Translations under genes and position numbers: made by a program
Notes under the pieces: model-generated
Database searches by the model: none
What the model saw: only the letters and a program-made list of their open reading frames with translations
Told to the model about the DNA's origin: nothing
DNA from: Musa acuminata AAA Group
Lineage: Eukaryota > Streptophyta > Magnoliopsida > Zingiberales > Musaceae
Assembly (NCBI RefSeq): GCF_036884655.1
Contig: NC_088342.1
Location: forward strand, 11,154,001 to 11,218,000
Direction: 5' to 3'
DNA length: 64,000 bases
In this document: positions 42,456-52,177 of the stretch, in pieces
How positions within the stretch are numbered: position 1 is the stretch's first letter
Layout: each line of letters starts with the position of its first letter

Positions 42456-44031
42456 CTATTCCGAAGCTCTCAACTGTTCTAGTATCACCTCAATCCATTT
42501 CTTCTTCTCGTCTAAGCCAGCAAGGTGAACCATGAAGTCCCCATCAGAGTACACTCCTAAATGCCATAGAATAAGCACATCCATTTTAATTAATTCAGTT
42601 CCATCACCATATAACCAAATTGTAGGAGTGTAGTGACCACCTTGCCAAGTGACCAAAGGCGAGGAAATCAATCGATACACAGACTTCCAAGAAGGAACCC
42701 AAGGATAGGAATTGAACAGGCATTGCATCCGAGATATGTGAACATGGACACTCAATTCCTCTGCTGAGAGGCTGTTGATGAGGTACTTCATCGCAGCATT
42801 GTCACCACTTTTGGTGGACCCAAACTGAACAAACGATGTTTGGTTCCACCATGCGTCCAAGAAATTCTCACTCCATTTGGATCTTCGAACAAAGAACAAT
42901 CCTACACAGCAACCACAACAAAATAAAAATTGTTATTGCCCAAATTCGATGATTTATATGTGACAAATTTGGGCAGCCCACAGAACAAGATTGGCCTGGC
43001 CTGACAAATTTGATGCTTTATGTGTGTTTGAGATATCTCAAGCCAATTCAAAACTAAAGGTGGTTTCAAGTCGACGCCAAAGCCAAGCCTAACAACCAAA
43101 TCTGAACCCGAACCAATCCAACTTAGTGCGACCTAAACATAACATGGACATGTATATATAGCCCTTGATCAGTATGATCAACCATAGAAAGAGATCTGAG
43201 GGGTTTCCATACAAGTAGTAAACGCTAGGAGAGTTATCTCTGAAATACGAATACTTGAGAGGGATCGAAATCACCTGAATTAACTCCATTAAAATCCTCC
43301 GTCACCACCAAGTCTGGTGATGACTCGAAGTCTCCGTGCTCAAGTTCGACTTGCAGAATACTCTCCTGCAAACCCACAGATCAAACAATTCTTCTGCTCA
43401 AGAACTCAGTTGACAGCGGTAGATTAGTGCCAAAACTAAATTGAAACAAAAGCTTTTGTTGCTTTTACCAACGATGTATTGGGATTCGTCACCACCGTGT
43501 CCTAAAACCCACAGAAAAAAAAATAACCGAATTAAATGCGCGCATTTTTTCTTTCTTGTTAGATTTGAACGAGACGGAGTGAGTGCGACTCACGGCGTCA
43601 TTCCAGAAGACCCAGTCGTAGAGCGGGAGCTGCGATCGGACGGCCAGTATCTTGCTCCAGTTGGGCGGGCGGCTGCGATCCACCAGATTCCGCGCGTCGA
43701 CGTACCCGTACCCCATCTGCTCCGCGTACGCCCGCTTGTTCCCCTCCACCGCCGCCTTCACTCCCCGGAACGACCGCCGTCCCCCGCCTTCGGACTCGTC
43801 GGAGAAGCTGACGATCGCGATCCTCGGAGGCGGGCTCGCCACATCCCCGGCGGTGCATTCCGCGGGCTGCGGCGCGCACCGCCGGCCGAGATCGTTGGCG
43901 CGGCGGAGAAACGCGGCGACGGCGTGGAGGGAAGCGACGGCGAGGAGGAAGGAGGAAAGGAGTAGGGGGAGCCATATCCGCCGTTCCGGAGGCCGGTGCT
44001 TGGTCCACCGAGTTGGCGGCCGCGGTGCCAT
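42456..44031 (-). CDS. GT34-like (GMA12/MNN10) Golgi glycosyltransferase
   Basis: Type II membrane glycosyltransferase of the galactosyl/xylosyl-transferase superfamily, expected in the Golgi on cell-wall or glycan substrates; donor and acceptor cannot be read from sequence. Exons in gene order: 43594-44031, 43469-43501, 43275-43365, 42641-42901, 42456-42556, giving 307 residues. A membrane anchor is at residues 19-42 (IWLPLLLSSFLLAVASLHAV), the GT-A fold starts at PRIAIVSFSDE, and NKRAYAEQMGYGY is the family's substrate-proximal block. The DxD metal site (WNDADTVVTNP, Asp145 and Asp147) is assembled across the first intron. DFNGVNSGLFFVRRSKWSEN and GVYSDGDFMVHLAGLDEKK complete the domain. 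The start chosen is the first ATG of the open frame, 18 residues before the anchor. The last intron (42557-42640) is only 84 bp and has no in-frame stop. Confidence 0.9.
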
Positions 44032-44216
44032 CGACGAGGCCTCTCTCTCCTCACTGCTCACCGGGCGAGCACCGTTTGGGGTTTGGGGTTCGGGGGCGCC
44101 CTGCACACACAGCCATCAACAGTTTCTTTATGAGGCGATGTGTCGTTTAGCCTAATGGCCAAAAGGTGAAGGGAATCTTGAAGTGCGCATGCCTCGAGAA
44201 TTGTAGCTCGGCTTAC

Positions 44217-44427
44217 CTGTGAGGACCAAGGCAGGGAACACGGAATCTCCTCGAGAAGCCTTAATCCACGTGTCGTACCTTCTCAAGTTTACGTTCAAGC
44301 CGTGCGGGCACCCCGGGCAATTCCCCTGTTGTCTGAATCGGCTAACACAGGAAAAGTTCACGCTCAAAACAGAGTCATCCTGCTCGCTTGGTGGTAGGTC
44401 GTTCCATGTTGCGCAAGTTTGTACGAG
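44217..44427 (-). other. Unassigned exon-like open segment between two genes
   Basis: A 211-bp minus-strand stretch open throughout (70 codons plus one base), bounded by an acceptor (GAATGTAG) at 44427 and a strong donor (CTCACAG/GTAAGC) at 44217. The translation has real-protein character with paired Cys (QQGNCPGCPHGLNVNLRRYD and WIKASRGDSVFPALVLTG) but I cannot place it. It could be a 5' UTR exon of the glycosyltransferase downstream, whose next acceptor-like site is TGTGTGCAG near 44103, the last exon of a lost gene, or chance. Confidence 0.35.
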
Positions 44428-44580
44428 CTACATTCTTTTGCATAGTTCATTTTCGCTTCTACATTTCAGCAATATATTGTATGTAATACGACTTCTCTTC
44501 ACGGTGATACCTGCGACTTCCCCCAACCTCCCTACGGCTAGAAAGAGCCGAGTGGCTATTTAATCGAAGTGAGGCTACTC

Positions 44581-45553
44581 TCAATAGGCATCGAAGGGGA
44601 CACCATCTCGATCAGGACCGTCCATTTTGTCATCCCCGCCGTCCAAATCTTCCTCCGCCGGTCCACGTCTCGCTTTCGTCGGTTTGAACCCGTCATCCGC
44701 CACGGTTTCACCCTCCGCCTTCTTCCGTGCCCGCTTCGCCGCGTTCATCTCTATGTTGACGGAGGACGAGGAGTTGCGTGCCCGGGACATAGAAAGGTGG
44801 TGGTCGCAGAGGGAGCTCCCTTCCGCCGCCACCCGCTTGCACTGCCACCCCTTCCCGTTGCTCCTCTTGCAAGTGATCTGCGCGACCGAGTTCCTCTTCT
44901 TCTTCGCCTTCCCCGCCTCGGCCTCAGCGTCGGATTCTGATTTCGGTGGCTCCATCATGCTACCAGAAATAGGAGTCCTCATGAGGTGTTCTACAGTTTG
45001 TTCTCTTAATCGAGGACAAGAGTATGACATTAAAATCATCCGATACGACGCAATAAAACCCTAAAGGAAATATAAGAAAAAGGTCGGTTTAGTTCAAGCA
45101 CCATATCTGAGGCACCATCGGACTCTCGTTTCCTGTCAGATCGGTCGTCTGCTCCGATCGCTTTGATCCTATCGGCTGCTTAAAAGCAGATGTTGATCAG
45201 TTCAAACTTCGAACAGTGAGATCGACTGGGGATTTCACCAAGTGTTCAGTGCACGATCGGAAAACCAGAACAAAATAGACAATGAAATGAAAAGTGGAAG
45301 TCATCCCGTTTTCAAGAAAAAGAACACAGGCTGCGAGGAGATCCAAGACCAGAACATCGAAGAGGGCGAGGACTGTGAAACGATGCCGATACGGATCAAG
45401 AACAGAGAAGTGACGGTGCCTTGGATGAATTACCTCGTGCGATGGCGGTGGATCAAACACAGAGGTGGAAGGAGGAGGAGGAGGAGGAGGAGGAGGAGGA
45501 GGAGGAGGCCGAGGGATCAGCAACATCTTGGAGGCTTGCTTTCGAATCCTCAT
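44581..45553 (-). CDS. WRC-domain protein without QLQ domain
   Basis: Plant-specific WRC zinc-finger protein, probably nuclear. Two exons, 45434-45553 and 44581-45060, joined in phase 0 across a 373-bp intron, give 199 residues. Exon 1 begins MRIRKQASKMLLIPR, the usual opening of the stand-alone WRC proteins, followed by 13 consecutive Pro. Exon 2 carries the WRC motif CKRSNGKGWQCKRV..., with Cys104, Cys114, Cys125 and His128 in the exact C-x9-C-x10-C-x2-H spacing, flanked by basic clusters (KAKKKR, AAKRARKK) that suit nuclear import and DNA binding. The C-terminus is acidic. Unlike growth-regulating factors there is no QLQ domain, so it should not be called a GRF. Exon 2 alone is open from an internal ATG at 45039, so a shorter product is possible. 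The acceptor (TTTCCTTTAG) is adequate; this junction is inferred. Confidence 0.85.
45468..45508. repeat. (GGA)n trinucleotide repeat coding polyproline
   Basis: About 13 GGA/GAG triplets on the plus strand, read as CCT/CCTCC Pro codons in exon 1 of the WRC gene. Length changes stay in frame. Confidence 0.9.
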
Positions 45554-46505
45554 CGCTCTCTGCCGCTCTCGAAATCGCCAGCCAAGAGCGATTTCGAGCG
45601 AGGCAGAGAACTCTCGCAAAGTGCTGCGACCTCGCCGTCTCTCGCTTGCATCACTCCGAGTCCGAGCGACGACCCCTTTTGTAGTTGCCACCCGCATCGC
45701 ACGATTCACGAATTACCATACTGCAGCCATTGGTCGTGATTTGATCTGCTGTCCAGCTAAGAACAGCAAAGAGCTTAGTCCCACCTACAACGTAAACTAA
45801 GGTTGCCATGTCAGCCAAAAAAAAAAAAGAAGCTAATAATAATCTTTGAGTTTATTTGCCGGCAGACGTTACCCGCAAAACAAGTAGTTCCGAACCCACA
45901 TTTTAGATCCAATGGTTCCACAGGTAGACAAGGCGGGAATTTCGAAACGGGTGGGAAAAGATGAAAATGCTTTTTACCGAAGAGCCCCTACAGCGTTTTA
46001 AACCAATCATCATTCAAATCCCCCCCCCCCTTCAGCGCTAACTTACACGGCCTCGTGTAAGTTAGGCGGTACATCTTGTAGCTGCAATTATTATATTAAT
46101 ATTGTGAGGGATTTTTTTTTTTTTTTTTGTGGGAGACGATTAATATTAGAATGAAACGAAGGAAAATTGATGGCGGATTAGAGCGAAGGTAGATACACTA
46201 GAGCTGTCTTTTAAAATAAAAGATTTAAAAATTCTCTTAATGGGGATATCAACTTATGGTTAATGTCAAATATGATGGGGATTAGCACTAAAGCATAAGA
46301 AGGTGAGTTAGTTGGGTTTGAAAGTTGTTGTTGGCCGCTGCTGTTGTTATTGCTGTTTAGTTTAGACTAGAGTATATTGGGCTTGTTGTTGGGAAATATT
46401 TTAAATATTCTAACTTTATTTGAGGAGCTTAAACTAAAAAAAAATCGACTAGTAAACTATGCTAAGATTCATATACGTTTTCGAGAGACTAGTAAACAAG
46501 ATCTG

Positions 46506-46537
<32 letters not shown>

Positions 46538-47280
46538 TTCTGTCAGAATTTATGCTGACAACATATGACAACAGTAATTCTCTTGGTATTATAAAAAGGA
46601 TATTCTGTCATGGTAAATGACACTTTTGGACACTCTAAAGTTTCATTATCTTGCTTCTGATTTCATCAAAGGAGGATTCCATTGAATGCATTCTTGATAT
46701 CCTCCTTGTTTTGAATACTTGTTCAATTTCAAGACTCATCTTTAGATCCATCCCATAGTCCTTCGTCCACCCACAAATTCCTCTGGAAGTTTATGGTACT
46801 GTGATTCCAGAGAGGAGACAATGTCAGCTCCAGTCTTCTACCTTTGATAAACATCAAAATCTAGCCTCGTCGTAGCTATTAACATTTTCTAAATCATGGC
46901 AAAGTTATCTAATTGTTTATTATCAATTCAAAAGGAGCAATCGAGGGCAATGATCGATCCCCTCTTCTTTTATATCACAAATAAAGCATAGTAATTATAT
47001 TTTGCAATGAACACTTATAGAATATCTTGATCTCGTACTGGTGTTCTTTTTAGTATTGACAAGATTCTAACCTTATTTCATTACTTTTTCTATCTCTCTG
47101 TGGAACAACAAAAGTATTTTTTGTTGTTGTTGTTTATTTCTGTTACTAATCCTTTCTCTTTGTGTGTTTTGTTTTTTTTATTGCACAAGATTACAACTTA
47201 GCTAACCCTTTACTAGAAATTATCACTTAGGTGGCACATTAAAGTTGTAAGGTAGGCATAATGTGATGTAATGTTAGAAG
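45554..47280. other. Upstream flank of the WRC gene, no further gene
   Basis: Promoter sequence of the WRC gene nearest 45554, a run of ten C at 46021-46030 and a T run at about 46111-46128. No reading frame of note. Confidence 0.5.
46510..46537. repeat. Poly-A run
   Basis: 28 consecutive A; may be the tail of an old plus-strand retroposon, but no body was recognised before it. Confidence 0.8.
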
Positions 47281-47318
47281 AGAGAGAGAGAGAGAGAGAG
47301 AGAGGGAGCGAGAGAGAG
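47281..47318. repeat. (GA)n microsatellite
   Basis: GA run interrupted by GGGAGC. Confidence 0.9.
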
Positions 47319-47479
47319 CTTAGAGTTTGATGTATCATGCTTCTTAGAACCATAAACCCATTTTTTTGCTAATAAATACAAATTCTGACACAAATCTCAT
47401 GATCACTAACGATTTTAGAAATGTGAGATATAATCAATAAGAAACATTTACATTTGATCCTAAATTACCAACGTGAATA

Positions 47480-48760
47480 ATCAATATATGCCTACGAATG
47501 AAATACATAATTTCACAAGGCATTTGAATGATGCGGTGAGAAATGCAAGTTTCAAAACCAATCTTCTATCCTTTCTTGGCATTTCAATCATCCTATCATT
47601 TTAAATAAAAAACATCTTGATTCAATCAAATTTTTAATGAAAATATTATAAATTAAAACTTAACATCATCTGATGTGACCTTCCCCATTAGTGTCACTTT
47701 GAACCAACAAATCTAGATCAAGAGGTAAATCCTTCTGCTAATTACAATCAAAACTCAAATTTCTAATAAAGTTGACAAGTCAATTGGTTGCATGATTACC
47801 CTCACACCATACATGAGTAATAGTATATTTTTTAATTAAAGAAGAAATCCTCTAAAACAGTATTGAGTTATTATTTAAGATATCAACAAGAACTTAAGAA
47901 TCTAATTTCATAATCAACAACATTACTCCTAAGTCCAAGCCTTCTTCATCCCCTCCCTCTTGTATAGCTTGTGCCCGGTGGAAAAATTCATTTTTTCCTC
48001 TAAATATAAGAGCTATTAGAATTTCTCAAAATAAAATAATATTCTCCCAAGTTTAAAGAATTCTTCTACTAGTGGAATCTATTTAATAATCCTTCAAATT
48101 GGTTAACTAGCATTGTAGAGTGAAATAGGGTAAATCCTATATATAATAGATTAAAGATGCGAATAAGTATTAAAAAATAATTTCATAAAACTTTCCAAAA
48201 GAACCAAAGAACAATCGCAATAAACACCCGACTCGGATTATGTCAAAGGACCCAATTTGTTAGTTCATTCAAAACTATTCACTATCGCACATGAAAGCAT
48301 ATGAGGATGTCATCAGCATATAGAAGATGATATAATTTGTATATATTTTTGAAACAAAAAAGAATGATTAGATTCCTCTCACAAGCTTGATTTAAAAGCA
48401 CAAAAAGATATGAGAAAATAGATCCTTTATCCAACGCCATGTCTCCCCTAAAAGAAATGAGAGGATTTACTTGCTAAGGAGAAATACATGAATAAATCTA
48501 GCATATGACTTAAGAAAATTTGGGTAGTTCAAGCATTGTAATAACATCCTCGCAAGAAAGTTTATTATAAGTTTTCTGCATATCAATTTTAACAAGATAT
48601 AAGGATTCATAGTTTTATAGCAATGCGTACAACTTCTTGGGCTATAAGAATATTGTAATAAATACTATGATTTGTAATAAAAGTATATCGTTCTTTGAAA
48701 ATGAAATGATTAAAAAAAAATCTAATTAATTATTAAAATGATAAAAAAGGACAAGATTAA
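47480..48760 (-). mobile_element. Degenerate LINE (non-LTR retrotransposon) fragment
   Basis: On the minus strand, broken reverse-transcriptase blocks follow family order: LVKIDMQKTYNKLSCEDVI (about 48543-48600, the LKLDMEKAYDR block), then SPLISF-like sequence with FSYLFVLLNQACERNL (48355-48430), then HLLYADDILICF with the YADD catalytic box at 48309-48320. Further on, HVWCEGNHATN near 47780-47822 resembles the RNase H-like tail of plant L1 elements (HVYREGN.VAD). Stops and frameshifts throughout; ends and target duplication not found. Confidence 0.75.
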
Positions 48761-49011
48761 TGGTTTTGAAGAAAGACCCCTTTTTCAAGTTTTCTTATGC
48801 ACAGGATTTGCATGAGGACAAAGGACGAGAAAGTAGTACTATTTGCATGTTATGACAAGGAGATGAGGATGAAAGTGGTAATATTGGTATGTGCTTTTAA
48901 TTTAGGTTTTCTTGGTAAAAGTTTGATGAATATAATATTATTAAGTTGAAATTAAATATTTTGGATTAGTGATTCATACTCAACAAATTAATAAAGTAAT
49001 TATCTTATTGT

Positions 49012-49016
49012 AATAT
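49012..49016. repeat. Target-site duplication AATAT, left copy
   Basis: AATAT directly before the 5' LTR at 49017, repeated perfectly at 60987-60991 after the 3' LTR. Confidence 0.85.
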
Positions 49017-50261
49017 TGTTGAATCTCATATTTTGATGATGAAATTAATTGATGAGTTTGTGATCTCATCTGTGTTTTGAGTGATTGAATACTAGCTTCG
49101 ATCAAGGAGAGGCAAATTGATTGAAGCAGCAGGAATCAGATATTGGGCCAGAGTTGAACATTTCAGGGGATTGTACGTCAGGCCGGAGGATCGATTAACA
49201 TGCCGACAAAAGGACTTCGTGCCGTGAGTTCAGGCATCGGGCCGAAGGATCCGACATTGTGCCAAAGAGATCAAAAGTTACAGGAGTCAACATGCCGATT
49301 GTGCAATACGCCGAAGGAGAGGATGATATGCCGAAGGATCGAATGAAGCGTCGGAAGAATCAATGACATGCCGGACAGCATATGATTCATGTTTTGTAAT
49401 AATTTGTCTAGATCAAGTTAGTTTAGGTCTAATTGAGTCGGTTTTAGGGTGAAACAATTCCAATTCAATTAGGAACCAATTGGGCTTGAATCAAGGTTAA
49501 ATTAGGCTTGCTGTTTGGCCCATTCGGTGTCCTATAACAGGGTTTGATGGTTGTACCACCTAGACTGGGTGGTGGTATCGCCTAAACATAGTCTTCAAGA
49601 TTGTGTCAAGCGGTGGTACCACCTGGTGTCAGTATGTCAAGTGGTGCTACCATCAGACTGGGCTGTGGTACCGCCCAGTGTTAGACTAGTAGGCGGTGGT
49701 ACCGTTAGCACACCAAAAATCCGAGGATTTAAATTTTGGCTCCAAGTTTTGAAGTCATTTGAGGTCTATAAATACCCAACAAATTCCTGCTAGGAAGGCA
49801 CACAAAAATATAGCAAAAACTAAGTAATTCTAATATTGTAAACTCTTTTAAGTATAAAGTCCCTCCTCTAAGAGCTTAGTGATAGTCCTAAGGGAGATGT
49901 GTTAGGGAACACTTATAAAATAGGGGTGTAAAGGTTCTCTCCTGAACTTGAAAAAAGGAGAAAGAGTTAGTTGTAAGGGTAGTTGATCTTCGCCCGTTGA
50001 AAGAAGATCGGTAGTGGAAGCCGGTGCCCTCAAGTGAAAAGGAATCAGGAGTGTATGTAGGTCATGACGACTGAACTACTATAAAACTTGGTATGCATTT
50101 CCTTTATGTTTTTTCTTTAATTACAAACGGATTTCTTAATCTCACTATACTTTCGTATGCTTTCAAGTTAACATTTTTTTTATATTGGTTTTAATCGAAC
50201 AAGAATTTTTCGAATCGATATTTTTACATAAGCACTAATTCACCCCCCTTCTTAGTGTCAT

Positions 50262-50426
50262 TGTCACGACCCGGGTCTGATGAGCTAACTGGCCAATAAC
50301 TCCATTTTGGTCCTCAACGACGGACCAAAATGCTTAAGCGAGAGTTAACGTAGTACACTCATCAGGCCCTTATAGGCTAATCATACACATTGCCCACTTC
50401 CGATGTGAGACTAATGAGATGTTACA
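50262..50426 (-). repeat. TRIM LTR, minus orientation (3' LTR of the 5S-bearing copy)
   Basis: 165 bp, TGTCACGACCC to GATGTTACA on the plus strand. With 50521 onward it brackets the 94-bp internal domain. Confidence 0.85.
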
Positions 50427-50435
50427 TTAAAAAAA

Positions 50436-50502
50436 GGAGTGCAACACGAGGACTTCCTAGGGGGTCACCCATCCTAGTACTACTCTCGCCCAAGCACGCT
50501 AA
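50436..50502 (-). ncRNA. 5S rRNA-like segment in a TRIM internal domain
   Basis: Read on the minus strand, about 67 bases match the 3' part of a plant 5S rRNA gene: TTAGCGTGCTTGGGCGAGAG, TAGTACTAGGATGGGTGACC, then CTAGGAAGTCCTCGTGTTGC. The stretch includes the box A / intermediate element / box C region and is followed by seven T (50429-50435), like a pol III terminator. The 5' half of 5S is missing, so it is not a 5S gene. Cassandra TRIMs also carry 5S sequence, but in their LTRs; here it lies between primer-binding site and 3' LTR. Confidence 0.85.
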
Positions 50503-50505
50503 CCT

Positions 50506-50518
50506 GGCTCTGATACCA
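50506..50518 (-). other. Primer-binding site of the TRIM
   Basis: TGGTATCAGAGCC on the minus strand, complementary to the 3' end of initiator tRNA-Met, two or three bases after the minus-strand 5' LTR. The same site follows plus-strand copies at 50744 and 51340. Confidence 0.85.
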
Positions 50519-50520
50519 AA

Positions 50521-50621
50521 TGTCACGACCCGAGTCTGATGAGCTAACTGGCCAATAACTCCATTTTGGTCCTTCAACCACGGACCAAAATGCTTAAGCG
50601 GGAGTTAACGTAGTATACTCA
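50521..50621 (-). repeat. TRIM LTR, minus orientation, truncated
   Basis: 5' LTR of the 5S-bearing copy, cut after TAGTATACTCA where a plus-oriented LTR begins head to head. Confidence 0.8.
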
Positions 50622-50741
50622 TGTAACATCCCATTAGTCCCACATCGGAAGTGGGCAATGTGTATAATTAACTTATAAGGGCCTGATGAGTGTACTATGT
50701 TAACTCCCGCTTAAGCATTTTGGTCACTCTGGTCGTGACAT
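50622..50741 (+). repeat. TRIM LTR, plus orientation, internally deleted
   Basis: TGTAACATCCC to TCGTGACA with about 46 bp missing after TTTTGGTC; a primer site follows at 50744. Confidence 0.8.
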
Positions 50742-51171
50742 TTGGTATCAGAGCCGACCTAGCATTTGGGCATGGTGTTATAACACCCATGATTAGTCCC
50801 ACATCAAAAGTGGGCAAGATTAAAATTGCCAGTTAGCTCATCAGACTTGGGTCGTGATATGCACTATGCTAGGGTTTGATCTGGGATATTTTTAGAATTT
50901 TCTTTGTTTTTTTTTTATTTTCAGAGCAGCCTCCACTTGGATGATTTTTGAAGTTAATATTCAATTTCATATCATAGCATATACCCATTAACAACATAAA
51001 TAAAAACATAATAATGCATTAAAAGATAGACGAGGAGAAAAACTTTAATACAAGGAAATAACATTTTAAATTTGATTAGAAATCATAAGACATTAAAAGA
51101 GAGACTGGGAGATAAGTTTTAATATAAGGAAATAGTCTTCTAAATTAAAAGAGAGAAATCCCTCCCCTTAA

Positions 51172-51337
51172 TGTAATATCCCATTAGTCCCACATCGGAA
51201 GTGGGCAATGTGTATGATTAGCTTATAAGAGCCTGATGAGTGTACTACATTAACTCTCGCTTAAGCATTTTGGTCTGCGCTTGAAGGACCAAAATGGAGT
51301 TATTGGCCAGTTGGCTCATCAGATTTGGGTCGTGACA
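51172..51337 (+). repeat. TRIM LTR, plus orientation, full length
   Basis: 166 bp, TGTAATATCCC to TCGTGACA, followed by TGGTATCAGAGCC and about 100 bp of a second type of internal domain without 5S sequence. Confidence 0.85.
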
Positions 51338-51506
51338 TTTGGTATCAGAGCCGACCTAGCATTTGGGTAGGGTGAGAGGGCTCGAGTAGGAAAGGCGTGG
51401 AGCCACCACTGAGTTAATCCTCACATACCCTATGCTAGTGTACTATGTTAACTAACCGCGGACCAAAATGGAATTATTGGTCATCAGACTCGGGTCGTGA
51501 CATTAA

Positions 51507-51672
51507 TGTAACATCTCATTAGTCCCACATCGGAAGTAGGCAATGTGTATGATTAGCTTATAAGGGCTTGATGAGTGTACTACGTTAACTCCCGCTTAAG
51601 CATTTTGGTCCGTGGTTGAAGGACCAAAATGGAGTTATTGGCCAATTAGCTCATCAGACTCGGGTCGTGACA
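51507..51672 (+). repeat. TRIM LTR, plus orientation, duplication unit 1
   Basis: 166 bp; followed directly by GTCAT and the end of the copia LTR. Confidence 0.85.
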
Positions 51673-51944
51673 GTCATCATTGTCCTAATAATTGGTATCA
51701 AAATCATGTTTTTCTCATTTAGTTTAACACATAAGAGAAATGGCTTTTACTAGCAATCAAGAGGGTCTTTATATCTTTGTCCTCCTATGTGCAATGGGAC
51801 GGACTATACACATCGGAAGTGGACAATGTGTATGATTAGCTTATAAGAGCAGTGTACTATGTTAACTCTCGCTTAAGCATTTTGGTCCGCGGTTGAAGGA
51901 CCAAAATGGAATTATTGGTCATCAGACTCGGGTCGTGACATTAA

Positions 51945-52110
51945 TGTAACATCTCATTAGTCCCACATCGGAAGTAGGCAATGTGTATGATTAGCTTATA
52001 AGGGCTTGATGAGTGTATTACGTTAACTCCCGCTTAAGCATTTTGGTCCGTGGTTGAAGGACCAAAATGGAGTTATTGGCCAATTAGCTCATCAGACTCG
52101 GGTCGTGACA
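51945..52110 (+). repeat. TRIM LTR, plus orientation, duplication unit 2
   Basis: Near-identical to the copy exactly 438 bp to the left, as is the following copia sequence. Confidence 0.88.
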
Positions 52111-52177
52111 GTCATCATTGTCCTAATAGTTGGTATCAAAATCATGTTTTTCTCATTTAGTTTAACACATAAGAGAA

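Larger units (their letters stand above)
50262..52110. mobile_element. Rearranged array of a TRIM-type element
   Basis: Seven full or partial copies of a 166-bp LTR (TGTAACATC..., ending GGGTCGTGACA) in both orientations, with tRNA-Met-type primer sites (TGGTATCAGAGCC). Copies: 50262-50426 (-), 50521-50621 (-, cut), 50622-50741 (+, internally deleted), about 50790-50861 (+, fragment), 51172-51337 (+), about 51437-51502 (+, cut), 51507-51672 (+), with a duplicated set at 51812-52110 (+). The array is flanked by GTCAT at 50257-50261 and 51673-51677, which fits a single original insertion into the copia LTR. No protein coding potential, as expected for terminal-repeat retrotransposons in miniature. 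Confidence 0.85.
49017..52128 (+). repeat. 5' LTR of the composite copia, interrupted by TRIM sequences
   Basis: Starts TGTTGAATCTC and ends TCCTAATA; uninterrupted parts are 49017-50261 and 52116-52128. It contains a TATA box (TATAAATA at 49767-49774), GGTACC-centred short repeats at 49540-49712, and the element-specific end CTTAGTGTCAT..TTGTCCTAA seen also in the other LTRs of the family here. Confidence 0.85.

Noticed and set aside
43441..44155. Plus-strand frames of 167-174 codons over the glycosyltransferase
   Set aside because: Antisense of a GC-rich first exon; the minus strand carries the conserved GT domain.
50436..50502. A genuine 5S rRNA gene
   Set aside because: Only the 3' part of 5S is present and it sits between TRIM LTRs next to a primer-binding site.
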